64,000 nucleotides of DNA from Flavobacteriaceae bacterium CRH. Its GTDB lineage: Bacteria; Bacteroidota; Bacteroidia; Flavobacteriales; Flavobacteriaceae. The stretch covers positions 1 through 64,000 of the forward strand of contig LMAJ01000004.1 of the NCBI GenBank assembly GCA_001507425.1, read 5' to 3'. Shown in pieces: positions 34,007-42,455 of this stretch (position 1 is its first letter; each line of letters begins with the position of its first letter). A program made the position numbers and the translations under genes. The notes beneath the pieces were generated by a model. The model made no database searches, was not told where the DNA came from, and saw nothing but the letters and a program-made list of their open reading frames with translations.

Positions 34007-34837
34007 TTAGGAAAGCAGTTTCTGCATTTCATCCCTAAATTCAGTAGGAGTAAGACCTGCCTTGCGTTTAAAGGCATGGGTAAAATAGGTTTTTTCATTG
34101 AATCCCAACTCGTAACCTATTTCGGCAATGTTTTTATCAGTGGTCATCAAAAGGTTTTTTGCCTCGGTCAGTTTTCGTGTTTCGATAATTTCAGAAACGC
34201 TTTGCTGCAGTACATTCTGGCAGATCAGATTTAAGTTTCGTGCAGTCATGAAAAGTTTATCGGCATAAAAATTTACATCTTTGGATTCTTTATAATGCTC
34301 TTCCAAAAGTCTTAGGAAATTTTTAAAAGTAGTGCCTTGTATTTTTTTTGACTCGTCATTATTTAGATTTAGTTTGCGTCGTTCGGACTCAATTATGGTA
34401 AAAAGGGCGCTTAACAATTGTCGGATTACAGCCAGATCAGAAGCTTCCTGATTATATTCCTCATAAATTAATTTGCACATCACATCTAATCTTTCAAAAC
34501 AGGCATTACTCTGCATATTAATGTTCGCTTTTTCATGAAAAGAGGCATAAAGGCTGAAAATCGTTTCTGCTATAAATTCACTTTTAAACCTAAGTACCCA
34601 CATATCGCTTTGGCCTTCTTTAATAAGGGGTTGTGCACGGTGGATTTTTCCTCTGCTGACAAAACTAATAAAAGGAGCATCAATTAATCGGGATTTAAAA
34701 TCAATAAAATGTTCAAGCTGTCCTTCTCCGCCTATAATTAATTCTTCAAAATCATGGGCATGTGGCTCATTTAAAGTCTGCATAATTTGTTTTGATTCTG
34801 CTGCCGTAATTCTAAATATTTTAAAAATCTCTGTCAT
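34007..34837 (-). CDS. AraC-family transcriptional regulator
   Basis: A 276-residue regulator. The N-terminal cupin-like part has HAHDFEELIIGGEGQLEHFIDF. The C-terminal AraC DNA-binding domain (about 175-272) is LFMTARNLNLICQNVLQQSVSEIIETRK then NIAEIGYELGFNEKTYFTHAFKRKAGLTPTEFRDEM. It lies upstream of the SnoaL-dioxygenase-esterase series on the same strand and divergent from the tautomerase gene, so it may control either. Confidence 0.9.
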   Translation of the reverse strand: MTEIFKIFRITAAESKQIMQTLNEPHAHDFEELIIGGEGQLEHFIDFKSRLIDAPFISFVSRGKIHRAQPLIKEGQSDMWVLRFKSEFIAETIFSLYASFHEKANINMQSNACFERLDVMCKLIYEEYNQEASDLAVIRQLLSALFTIIESERRKLNLNNDESKKIQGTTFKNFLRLLEEHYKESKDVNFYADKLFMTARNLNLICQNVLQQSVSEIIETRKLTEAKNLLMTTDKNIAEIGYELGFNEKTYFTHAFKRKAGLTPTEFRDEMQKLLS

Positions 34838-34972
34838 TAATTAATTTTTAGTAGAGTAAGTTAAAGGTAATTATTTATAATAAAAGCCAGACTGTCCTTT
34901 CTAAGTATTCCTTATATGTTTTGTAAGTCGGACAAATATTTTATAAATTTAGATATTGTCATCTATCCTTAT

Positions 34973-35011
34973 CTTAAACTAGTTTAAGAATTACTATTAA
35001 ACTAAGTTAAG
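34973..35011. promoter_or_regulatory. paired 16-bp palindromic operator upstream of the tautomerase-egt series
   Basis: CTTAAACTAGTTTAAG at 34973-34988 is a perfect 16-bp palindrome. A second, weaker copy, ATTAAACTAAGTTAAG at 34996-35011, lies with its centre 23 bp away, about two helical turns. The pair sits 115-153 bp before the tautomerase start and between divergent genes. The same palindrome recurs at 46038-46053 and, with one mismatch, at 51779-51794. Confidence 0.6.
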
Positions 35012-35125
35012 GGTATTTCTTAAACATGTTTATAAGCAGCAACGGCAGATATGTTGCAATTTTGTACAATAGATTTACTGCTTGAAAATCAGCATAAAAA
35101 TTAATAAACCTTAAATAAAAATAAC

Positions 35126-35347
35126 ATGCCACACGTAAATGTAAAAATGTATCCTGGAACTTCTGAGGAACAAAAAGAAAAAATTGCACAAGAAATTACA
35201 GCTGTAATTATGAAGCACACAGGCAAACCTGAAGCAGCAGTTTCTATCGCCATAGCTGAAGTTGCTGAAGATGTTTGGATGCAGGAAGTTTATGATAAAG
35301 AAATAAAGCCAAATATGGAAAAGCTTTATAAAAAACCCGGGTATTAA
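35126..35347 (+). CDS. 4-oxalocrotonate tautomerase family protein
   Basis: A 73-residue tautomerase. The mature protein begins with the catalytic Pro (MPHVNVKMYPGTSEEQKEKIAQEITAVI), as in 4-OT/PptA enzymes. The C-terminal region (EDVWMQEVYDKEIKPNMEKLYKKPGY) matches PptA-like members. It would interconvert keto and enol forms of ring-cleavage or similar products. It is first gene of a rightward series with a SnoaL-like protein 23 bp downstream. Confidence 0.9.
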   Translation: MPHVNVKMYPGTSEEQKEKIAQEITAVIMKHTGKPEAAVSIAIAEVAEDVWMQEVYDKEIKPNMEKLYKKPGY

Positions 35348-35370
35348 TCCCAAAATTAAATGCTGAAGTA

Positions 35371-35790
35371 ATGAAAAATAATGATTTAAGTTACACAAAA
35401 GAAAAAGAAGCAATTAGTACGTTACTGGGCAATTTTGCCCAGGTACTAAATAATAGAGAAACAGCGGCCATAGCTGACTTTTTTGATCAGGATGCTGTTT
35501 TTATTCCTGATGGTATGAAGAAGATTATTACTGGTAATCAATTAGGAAAAACCAGCAATGGCTATCTTAAACGAGCTGATTTTAAAATCGGGTATACAAT
35601 AAAGGATATCACTATAGAGAATCAATTTGCTTTTGTAGAAGCTGCTGCTGCTACGACAGAGAATCGTATTTCGGATTTAAAGCCTGTACCGAAAAAAAGT
35701 ATTGATTTTTTTGTTCTTAAAAAGAATGACGAAAACTGGAAAATATACCGCTACATATTTAATAATGTAAGGGAGCTGGAACTAATTTAA
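35371..35790 (+). CDS. SnoaL-like/DUF4440 NTF2-fold protein
   Basis: A 139-residue protein of the NTF2 fold: EKEAISTLLGNFAQVLNNRETAAIADFFDQDAVFIPDGMKKIITG, then FAFVEAAAATTE and a C-terminal DFFVLKKNDENWKIYRYIFN. There is no signal peptide. Function is unknown. Position suggests it belongs with the tautomerase and the downstream oxidoreductases. Confidence 0.8.
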   Translation: MKNNDLSYTKEKEAISTLLGNFAQVLNNRETAAIADFFDQDAVFIPDGMKKIITGNQLGKTSNGYLKRADFKIGYTIKDITIENQFAFVEAAAATTENRISDLKPVPKKSIDFFVLKKNDENWKIYRYIFNNVRELELI

Positions 35791-35800
35791 TACCTAAAAA

Positions 35801-36768
35801 ATGAAGGCAGCAATACTGAGAATCGCGGGAGGAGCAGAGAACTTTGCAATTGAAGAGCTTGCTTTGCCAGTTGCTTTGCAAGATCAGGTGCTCATCGAGA
35901 TTAAAGCCTTTGGACTTAACCGTTCTGAGCTTATGACCCGAAAAGGACTATCGCCAGATGTGCATTTTCCCAGAGTACTGGGAATTGAGTGTGTTGGTCT
36001 AGTTATAGATGATCCTTCAGGAAAATTGGCAAAAGGTCAAAAGTCGCTGCTTTTATGGGAGGTATGGGACGTGATTTCGATGGAAGTTATGCCCAATATA
36101 CCGTGGTTCCAAATGATATTGTTATGCCTTTTGAAAGCGAACTTTCCTGGGGAATTTTAGGAGTACTGCCCGAGATGTTCCAGACTGCTTACGGATCACT
36201 TCATCGGGCTCTTAAAATAAAAACTGGAGAAACATTGTTAATCCGCGGTGGTACCTCTTCAGTAGGTCTGCTTGCTTTGCAGCTGGCCAAGCAAACTGGA
36301 CTTTTTGTAATTTCAACCACACGAAGTGAAAATAAAAGAGATTTACTGCTGGCTAACGGAGCTGATGCCGTTTTGATTGACGACGGAAATCTGGAGGAAA
36401 CAATCAAAAATCAAAAACAATTTAAGATTGATAAAGTACTTGAACTTGTAGGTACTGCTACATTACAGGATTCTCTAAAAACTGTTGTAATTGGCGGCAG
36501 TGTCTGTATGACCGGTATGCTTTCTGAACAATGGTCAATTGGCGAATTTGTGCCTATGGATTATATTCCCGCAACAGTCAATCTCACAGTTTATGACAGC
36601 GGACAAATCAGAATTGAAGAAAAATATTTCCAGCAATTTGTTAAGGATATTGAAAAAGGATTAATAAAACCAGCTATAAAACGTATCTTTAATCTATGCG
36701 ATATCGCTGCTGCACACCATTTTATGGAAAGTAGTTCAGGAGGAGGCAAAATTGTAGTACTCCCATAA
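35801..36768 (+). pseudogene. quinone oxidoreductase-like zinc-type dehydrogenase, frameshifted
   Basis: Two overlapping frames together encode one medium-chain dehydrogenase of about 320 residues. The first frame gives the N-terminal catalytic domain (MKAAILRIAGGAENFAIEE to DPSGKLAKGQK). The second gives GGMGRDFDGSYAQYTVVP, the Rossmann motif LIRGGTSSVGLLALQLAK, and the C-terminus GGGKIVVLP. The break is at 36039-36042: a run of four A where five would restore the reading KGQKVAAFMGGMGRD. A single-base deletion in a short A-run may be real or a sequencing error. If real, the enzyme is lost. Confidence 0.8.
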
Positions 36769-36844
36769 ATATAATTTACACATCATTTTAAAGTTTATTT
36801 TTTTCTTTAGGATTAATATGGCTTTTAATAAATAAAATAAAAAA

Positions 36845-37639
36845 ATGGATTTACACTTAAAAGGAAAAATAGCTTTTGTTAGCGGTTCTACAGGTGGTAT
36901 TGGATATGCAATAGCACTTGGGCTGCTTCGTGAAGGAACAAAAGTTTACATAAACGGAAGAACCGAAGAAAGAGTTAACGCGACTATTGAAAAATTAAAA
37001 AAAGAAGTTCCCAATGCACTTGTAGAAGGTATTGCAGCTGATTTTGCAAAGGTAGAAGAAGTTAATAATCTCTTTACTGTACTGCCTGAAATTGATATTT
37101 TAATAAATAATGTGGGCGTATACGGAGATCAGCCTTTTGAAACAACAGGTGATGATGTCTGGCTTCATGATTTTGAGGTAAATGTACTTAGCGGTGTTCG
37201 ACTATCGCGTCATTATGCACCGATTATGAAGGCCAAAAATTGGGGACGCATTATCTTTATATCCAGTGAATCTGCAGTAAATATTCCGGATGATATGATT
37301 CTTTACGGTGTTACAAAAACCGCTTATCTTGCTTTAAGCCGTGGATTGGCAAAGCATTTAAAAGGAACAAATGTTACGGTAAATGCTATTCTTCCCGGTC
37401 CAACTTTAGCTGAGGGAACCGACAAAATGTTTGAGGACATTTCTAAAGAAAAAGGGATAACTATTGCAGAGGCACAAATAGAGTTTATAAAAGAAAAACG
37501 TCCGTCATCAATTATCCAGAGATGGGCAGAGACGGAAGAAGTGGCTAACATGGTGGTATATATTGCAAGTCCATTGTCATCCGCTACATCTGGAGCGGCA
37601 CTGCGAGTTGATGGCGGTGTTGTGGACAGTGCTTTTTAA
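36845..37639 (+). CDS. short-chain dehydrogenase/reductase
   Basis: A 264-residue classical SDR. The cofactor motif is VSGSTGGIGYAIALGLL (13-29), NNVG follows near 90, and the catalytic Ser (FISSES) and Tyr-x3-Lys (YGVTKTAYLALSRG) are intact. The C-terminus ends in GGVVDSAF. The substrate is not known. It lies 76 bp after the frameshifted dehydrogenase and 96 bp before egtD. Confidence 0.92.
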   Translation: MDLHLKGKIAFVSGSTGGIGYAIALGLLREGTKVYINGRTEERVNATIEKLKKEVPNALVEGIAADFAKVEEVNNLFTVLPEIDILINNVGVYGDQPFETTGDDVWLHDFEVNVLSGVRLSRHYAPIMKAKNWGRIIFISSESAVNIPDDMILYGVTKTAYLALSRGLAKHLKGTNVTVNAILPGPTLAEGTDKMFEDISKEKGITIAEAQIEFIKEKRPSSIIQRWAETEEVANMVVYIASPLSSATSGAALRVDGGVVDSAF

Positions 37640-37735
37640 TTAACCAGATACAAAATTACAGACAAGAGTGCATTTGGTTATCCCATTTTAAGCAATACGT
37701 ATTGATAACTGATAAGCAGTATAAATAGCACCAGC

Positions 37736-38728
37736 ATGATAAAAACCGAAAAAACTTTAACCAAAAATATTACAAACCAAAAGAGTGCAATTGAACAGTT
37801 TCGTTTTGATGTGCTTAATGGCCTAAGCAGTACACCAAAAAAACTGCACTCTAAATATTTTTACGATAAAACAGGAGATACGCTATTTCAGCAGATAATG
37901 GCAATGCCGGAATATTACCTGACGAATTGTGAAATGGATATCTTTCAAAATAAAACTTCAGAACTTGCCAGGATTATATTGGAAACTGATGAAGCTTTTG
38001 ATCTAATCGAACTTGGTGCCGGCGACGGAACCAAATCTGCTTTTTTGCTAAAGCATCTTTTAGATCAAAAAGCTGATTTTAATTATATGCCAATCGATAT
38101 ATCGGCTAATATATTGGCTGTTTTAAACAATAAACTAAAGGCTGATCTCCCAACACTTCATATTACTTGTCTGGAAGGAGAATATTTTAAGATGCTAGAA
38201 AAAGCAACCGAATTATCTTCAAGAAGAAAAGTGGTTCTTTTTTTGGGAAGCAATATTGGGAATATGGAGAAAGACGAGGCAGTTGGGTTTTGTAGAGGTC
38301 TTAACAGTTATCTTTCTTCCGGCGATATTGTCCTGATGGGATTTGACCTGAAAAAGAATCCGCAAATTATACTGGATGCCTATAATGATAAAGCAGGAAT
38401 TACCGCAGCATTTAATCTTAATTTGCTAACCCGCATAAACAAAGAACTTAAAGCCAATTTCAATGTAGATAAATTTCAGCATTACCAGACTTACGATCCT
38501 TTAAACGGTGCCTGTAGAAGCTATTTAATCAGTTTGGAGAAACAGGTTATTACTATCGACGGTGAGTCAATTAATTTTGATAAAGATGAGTTGGTGTATA
38601 TGGAACTTTCCCAAAAATATTCGTTAGAAGAAAGCGAAGAATTGGCAAACAGTTCAGGTTTCGAAACAATAAATCATATTATGGATTCCAAAGCGTGGTT
38701 TACAGACGTAGCCTGGCTGGTAGCATAA
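37736..38728 (+). CDS. egtD: L-histidine N-alpha-methyltransferase
   Basis: A 330-residue EgtD-type methyltransferase. It should trimethylate L-histidine with SAM to give hercynine, the first step of ergothioneine synthesis. Family marks are LHSKYFYDKTGDTLFQQIMAMPEYYLTNCE near 45-70, SAM motif LIELGAGDGTKSAFLLKHLL near 95, FLGSNIGNME near 180, and a C-terminal MELSQKYS near 289-296. The last has the Glu-x-Ser-x-Lys pattern that holds histidine in mycobacterial EgtD (E282/S284 there). It opens a tight cluster: egtB follows after 18 bp. Confidence 0.93.
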   Translation: MIKTEKTLTKNITNQKSAIEQFRFDVLNGLSSTPKKLHSKYFYDKTGDTLFQQIMAMPEYYLTNCEMDIFQNKTSELARIILETDEAFDLIELGAGDGTKSAFLLKHLLDQKADFNYMPIDISANILAVLNNKLKADLPTLHITCLEGEYFKMLEKATELSSRRKVVLFLGSNIGNMEKDEAVGFCRGLNSYLSSGDIVLMGFDLKKNPQIILDAYNDKAGITAAFNLNLLTRINKELKANFNVDKFQHYQTYDPLNGACRSYLISLEKQVITIDGESINFDKDELVYMELSQKYSLEESEELANSSGFETINHIMDSKAWFTDVAWLVA

Positions 38729-38746
38729 TATTAAAGGTAAATCATC

Positions 38747-39928
38747 ATGCAATTAAAAGAAGCAGCAGTAAAGCAAGAGTATTTGATACAAAAATACAAT
38801 ACCATCAGATCGCATTCCGAGCATATATGCAAACCTTTAGAAATAGAGGATTATGTTGTACAGCCTATTGCAGATGTCAGTCCGCCCAAATGGCATTTGG
38901 GACATACAACGTGGTTTTTTGAAACTTTTATTCTTAAACCAAATTATAAGGATTACAGCGTTTTTAACGATCAGTATGATTTTGTTTTCAACAGCTATTA
39001 TGAAAGTGTTGGCGCACGAGTTGTACGAACAGACCGTGGCAATTTAAGCCGGCCCTCGGTTACCGATGTTTATTGTTATCGTGCTTATGTAGACCAGCAT
39101 ATGAAAGCTTTTCTGCAAAACAATTCCCTTTCATTAGAATTAACAGAATTACTGGAACTCGGACTTAATCATGAGCAGCAGCATCAGGAACTACTGATCA
39201 GCGATATCAAATATATATTAGGCCATAATCCACTTTTTCCGGTATTTAGTGCTGATACTGTTTTCGATCAAAAAAGCATTTCAAAGAATGAATTCATAAA
39301 GGTTGAATCCGGTATTTATGAAATTGGATATCAGGGTGAAGATTTTTGTTTTGACAATGAACTCGGACGCCACAAAGTATATCTCGACAGTTTTGAAATT
39401 GCCAAATATCCCGTAACTAATGCAGAATACCTTGAGTTTATTGATGATGGAGGTTATACCGATTTTAGATACTGGCACTCGGAAGGCTGGGAATGGGTAA
39501 AAGAAAATACGGCAAAATCACCCTTATATTGGCACTACATCGATCAAAAATGGATGAATTATACCTTTAACGGTTTGAAAGAAATAGATTTAAACGAGCC
39601 CGTATGTCATGTTAATTTTTATGAAGCTTCAGCATTTGCATCCTGGAAAGGCTTGCGTTTGCCAACCGAGGCAGAGTGGGAGGCAGCTTCAATAAATCTA
39701 ACATGGGGACAACGCTGGGAATGGACAGACAGTGCATATCTTCCTTATCCGGGTTTTAAAAAAGCGCCGGGCGCGATAGGAGAATATAACGGTAAATTTA
39801 TGGTCAGCCAGATGGTTTTACGCGGCGCTTCTGTGGCAACTCCTGAGAGGCACAGCCGTGCTACATACCGCAATTTTTTTCATCCCCGCCATCAGTGGCA
39901 GTTTATGGGCATTCGTCTGGCAAAATAA
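38747..39928 (+). CDS. egtB: ergothioneine sulfoxide synthase
   Basis: A 393-residue EgtB-type non-haem iron enzyme that links hercynine to a thiol through C-S bond formation and sulfoxidation. The N-terminal DinB-like domain has the three iron ligands: His in KWHLGHTTWFFETF and two His in LNHEQQHQELLISD. The C-terminal FGE-sulfatase-like domain has SGIYEIGYQGEDFCFDNELGRH, RLPTEAEWEAA and the end NFFHPRHQWQFMGIRLA. Mycobacterial EgtB uses gamma-glutamylcysteine. No egtA or egtC is seen here, so cysteine itself may be the donor, as in some other EgtB types. Confidence 0.92.
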   Translation: MQLKEAAVKQEYLIQKYNTIRSHSEHICKPLEIEDYVVQPIADVSPPKWHLGHTTWFFETFILKPNYKDYSVFNDQYDFVFNSYYESVGARVVRTDRGNLSRPSVTDVYCYRAYVDQHMKAFLQNNSLSLELTELLELGLNHEQQHQELLISDIKYILGHNPLFPVFSADTVFDQKSISKNEFIKVESGIYEIGYQGEDFCFDNELGRHKVYLDSFEIAKYPVTNAEYLEFIDDGGYTDFRYWHSEGWEWVKENTAKSPLYWHYIDQKWMNYTFNGLKEIDLNEPVCHVNFYEASAFASWKGLRLPTEAEWEAASINLTWGQRWEWTDSAYLPYPGFKKAPGAIGEYNGKFMVSQMVLRGASVATPERHSRATYRNFFHPRHQWQFMGIRLAK

Positions 39929-39946
39929 TTAATAGCAGGTTAATAT

Positions 39947-40870
39947 ATGATTACGATTGAGGGAGTTTCCAAAAGTTTCGGTTCAAACAAAGCGGTTGAT
40001 ACGGTTTCGTTTCAGGCCAATGATAAAGAAATTCTGGTACTATTAGGTACTAGTGGCTGTGGGAAGACAACCACTTTAAAAATGATCAATCGGCTTATAG
40101 AACCTGATAGTGGCAACATCTTTATTGACGGTAAAAATATACGGGATCAAAAACCGGAGGAACTTCGAAAAACTATTGGTTTTGTGATGCAGCATGCAGG
40201 GCTTTTTCCTCATTATACTGTAGCTCAAAATATTGCTGTTGTACCCAATTTACTCAAATGGGAAAAGCAGAAAACGGAAAAGAGAACTTTAGAACTTTTA
40301 GAAAAACTGCATCTTACAAAAGATATATTAAGTGTTTTTCCTCACGAACTGAGCGGTGGACAGCAGCAGCGTATTGGAGTTGCCAGAGCCCTCATTACTG
40401 ACACCCCTGTTCTTTTAATGGATGAGCCTTTCGGGGCTTTAGATAACATTACAAAGTCGGCGATTCATAATGAGTTTAAAAATCTTGATGAGCTCAAAAA
40501 CAAAACAACCATTTTAGTAACCCACGATGTAGTAGAAGCCTTTGAACTCGGACATCGAATTTGTCTTATGGATAAAGGAAAGGTGGTACAGATAGGTACG
40601 CCATCAGAAATAATATATCATCCTATAAATAATTTTGTTAAAGATTTCTTTGCCAGTAACCGGTTGATGCTGGAGTATAAAATTGCTCCCATAAAATTAG
40701 TTGAATCTTTTCTTCAAAAACCATTGTCATTAAAGGCGCAACAACAATTAATTAAAGAGGCTAATATTTGGGAAACCCTGCAAATTTTAAGTACTGAAAA
40801 TGTTTATAATGAAGACTATGAGGCACTTTTGCAGGCTTTTAATCAATACCGAAAACTTCAAACCGTATGA
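39947..40870 (+). CDS. egtV: ABC transporter ATPase, EgtV/OpuCA-like
   Basis: A 307-residue ATPase of the betaine/choline/carnitine (OpuCA/ProV) group. Walker A is GTSGCGKTT near 36-44, the signature LSGGQQQRIGVARAL is near 140, Walker B is VLLMDEPFGALD and the H-loop LVTHDV. No CBS domains follow the nucleotide-binding domain, unlike osmotic OpuCA. It starts 18 bp after egtB and overlaps the permease gene by 4 bp (ATGA). It probably powers uptake of ergothioneine or its betaine precursors. The symbol reflects context and is not proven. Confidence 0.85.
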   Translation: MITIEGVSKSFGSNKAVDTVSFQANDKEILVLLGTSGCGKTTTLKMINRLIEPDSGNIFIDGKNIRDQKPEELRKTIGFVMQHAGLFPHYTVAQNIAVVPNLLKWEKQKTEKRTLELLEKLHLTKDILSVFPHELSGGQQQRIGVARALITDTPVLLMDEPFGALDNITKSAIHNEFKNLDELKNKTTILVTHDVVEAFELGHRICLMDKGKVVQIGTPSEIIYHPINNFVKDFFASNRLMLEYKIAPIKLVESFLQKPLSLKAQQQLIKEANIWETLQILSTENVYNEDYEALLQAFNQYRKLQTV

Positions 40871-42435
40871 CACAGGAGCAAACTTTTTGGCAATTTATAG
40901 TGTCACAGCATGAAAAATTATTAATACAGATCGGGCAGCATCTGGGACTTACTTTTTTATCATTGTTACTGGCAATTCTGGTTGGAATTCCGTTAGGAGT
41001 CTTAATATCCCGAAGACGAAAATTATCAGCTCCGGTCTTAGGTACAGCAGGAATATTACAAACGGTTCCCAGTATTGCACTTTTGGGCTTTATGATACCG
41101 ATGTTTGGTATTGGTGCTACGCCCGCCATAATTGCACTTCTTATTTATGCGTTACTTCCCATTATACGAAACACCTATACCGGAATTAGTGGAGTAGATC
41201 CGATAGTTATAGAAGCTGCTACCGCACTTGGAATGAATAAAACCCAGCGTTTGTTTAAAGTTGAATTCCCACTGGCCATGCCGGTTATTATAGCAGGAAT
41301 AAGAACCGCTGCAGTAATTAATGTTGGCGTTGCTACTCTTGCATCATTTGTGGCGGCTGGCGGATTGGGTGAATTTATTTTTGGAGGTATTTCGCTCAAC
41401 AACACCAATATGATTCTGGCGGGAGCCATTCCGGCGGCATTATTGGCTGTTTTATTGGATTTAATTATTGGCTATCTTCAAAAATCTACCTTAAAAACAC
41501 TTCGAATAGCTTTTTACATTATTTGCAGTATTGCAGTTGCAACAGGTGTATATTTTATATTTTCGGCTCAACCGGAGCGCAGGATAATTGCAGGATTTAC
41601 GCCGGAATTTATGGGACGTCAGGATGGCGATTTGGGACTTCGATCTGTGTATGGATTAAAATTGAATCCACTTGTGGTTTCAGATGCTATTATGTACGAA
41701 GCCGCCTATCAGGGAAAACTGGATTTGATTAGCGGTTACTCTACCGATGGAAGAATTAAAGCCTTTGATTTGGTAGTTTTAGAAGATGATAAAACTATAT
41801 TTCCACCTTATTATGCCGCGCCGATAATCAAAAGCCTGACACTGAAAAAATTTCCCGGACTTGAAGAAACCTTAAATCTTCTGGCGGGAAAAATTAATGA
41901 CAGTATTATGACGGATCTTAATTATAAAACCGAACTTTTAAAACAGACTCCCGAAAAAGTTGCGAAAGATTTTTTGGTAAGTCAAGGATTATACAAAAAA
42001 GCAAACCAGGGAAATACTGAAACCATTAGGATTGGTTCAAAGATTTTTGGCGAGCAATATATTTTGGCAGAAATGTATAAAATGCTGATTGAAGGTTATA
42101 CCCGTTATAAAGTGGAAACCAAAACTGGACTTGGCGGAACAAAAATATGTTTTGATGCTTTAATGAATGATGCTATTGATTTTTATCCTGAATATACGGG
42201 AACAGGATTGTTAGTCCTGCTAAAACCTTCTGAACACACTATTAAAGAAGTTTCAAAAGACAGCCAAAAAACGTATGATTTTGTTCAAAGTGAATTTCAA
42301 AAAAAATATCAATTAGAATGGCTCAAACCTATAGGATTTAATAATGCCTATGCGCTGATGATGCGCAGAGCTCAGGCGAAGCAATTACATATTAGTACGA
42401 TTTCACAATTGAGTGACTATTGCGCTAAAAAATAA
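40867..42435 (+). CDS. egtU: EgtU-like permease fused to a permuted betaine-type binding domain
   Basis: A 522-residue fusion. Residues about 25-230 form the BPD permease (LQTVPSIALLGFMIPMFG, EAATALGMNKTQRLFKVEFPLAMPVI as EAA loop). Residues about 238-377 resemble the C-terminal half of an OpuBC/ProX-type binding protein (GFTPEFMGRQDG, GYSTDGRIKAFDLVVLEDDK, PPYYAAP, EKVAKDFL). Residues about 386-520 resemble the N-terminal half (IRIGSKIFGEQYILAEMY, DFYPEYTGTGLL, FNNAYALMM, STISQLSDY). The order of halves is therefore reversed from the usual. EgtU in other bacteria is also a permease-binding-protein fusion. Ergothioneine uptake is inferred from the egtD/egtB/egtV context. Confidence 0.88.
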   Translation: MTQEQTFWQFIVSQHEKLLIQIGQHLGLTFLSLLLAILVGIPLGVLISRRRKLSAPVLGTAGILQTVPSIALLGFMIPMFGIGATPAIIALLIYALLPIIRNTYTGISGVDPIVIEAATALGMNKTQRLFKVEFPLAMPVIIAGIRTAAVINVGVATLASFVAAGGLGEFIFGGISLNNTNMILAGAIPAALLAVLLDLIIGYLQKSTLKTLRIAFYIICSIAVATGVYFIFSAQPERRIIAGFTPEFMGRQDGDLGLRSVYGLKLNPLVVSDAIMYEAAYQGKLDLISGYSTDGRIKAFDLVVLEDDKTIFPPYYAAPIIKSLTLKKFPGLEETLNLLAGKINDSIMTDLNYKTELLKQTPEKVAKDFLVSQGLYKKANQGNTETIRIGSKIFGEQYILAEMYKMLIEGYTRYKVETKTGLGGTKICFDALMNDAIDFYPEYTGTGLLVLLKPSEHTIKEVSKDSQKTYDFVQSEFQKKYQLEWLKPIGFNNAYALMMRRAQAKQLHISTISQLSDYCAKK

Positions 42436-42455
42436 GTTTAAACCAATTTCATATC

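Noticed and set aside
37640-37735. Riboswitch before egtD
   Set aside because: The 96-bp gap shows only a short AACGTATTGATAACT-like stretch and no stable conserved architecture that I recognise.
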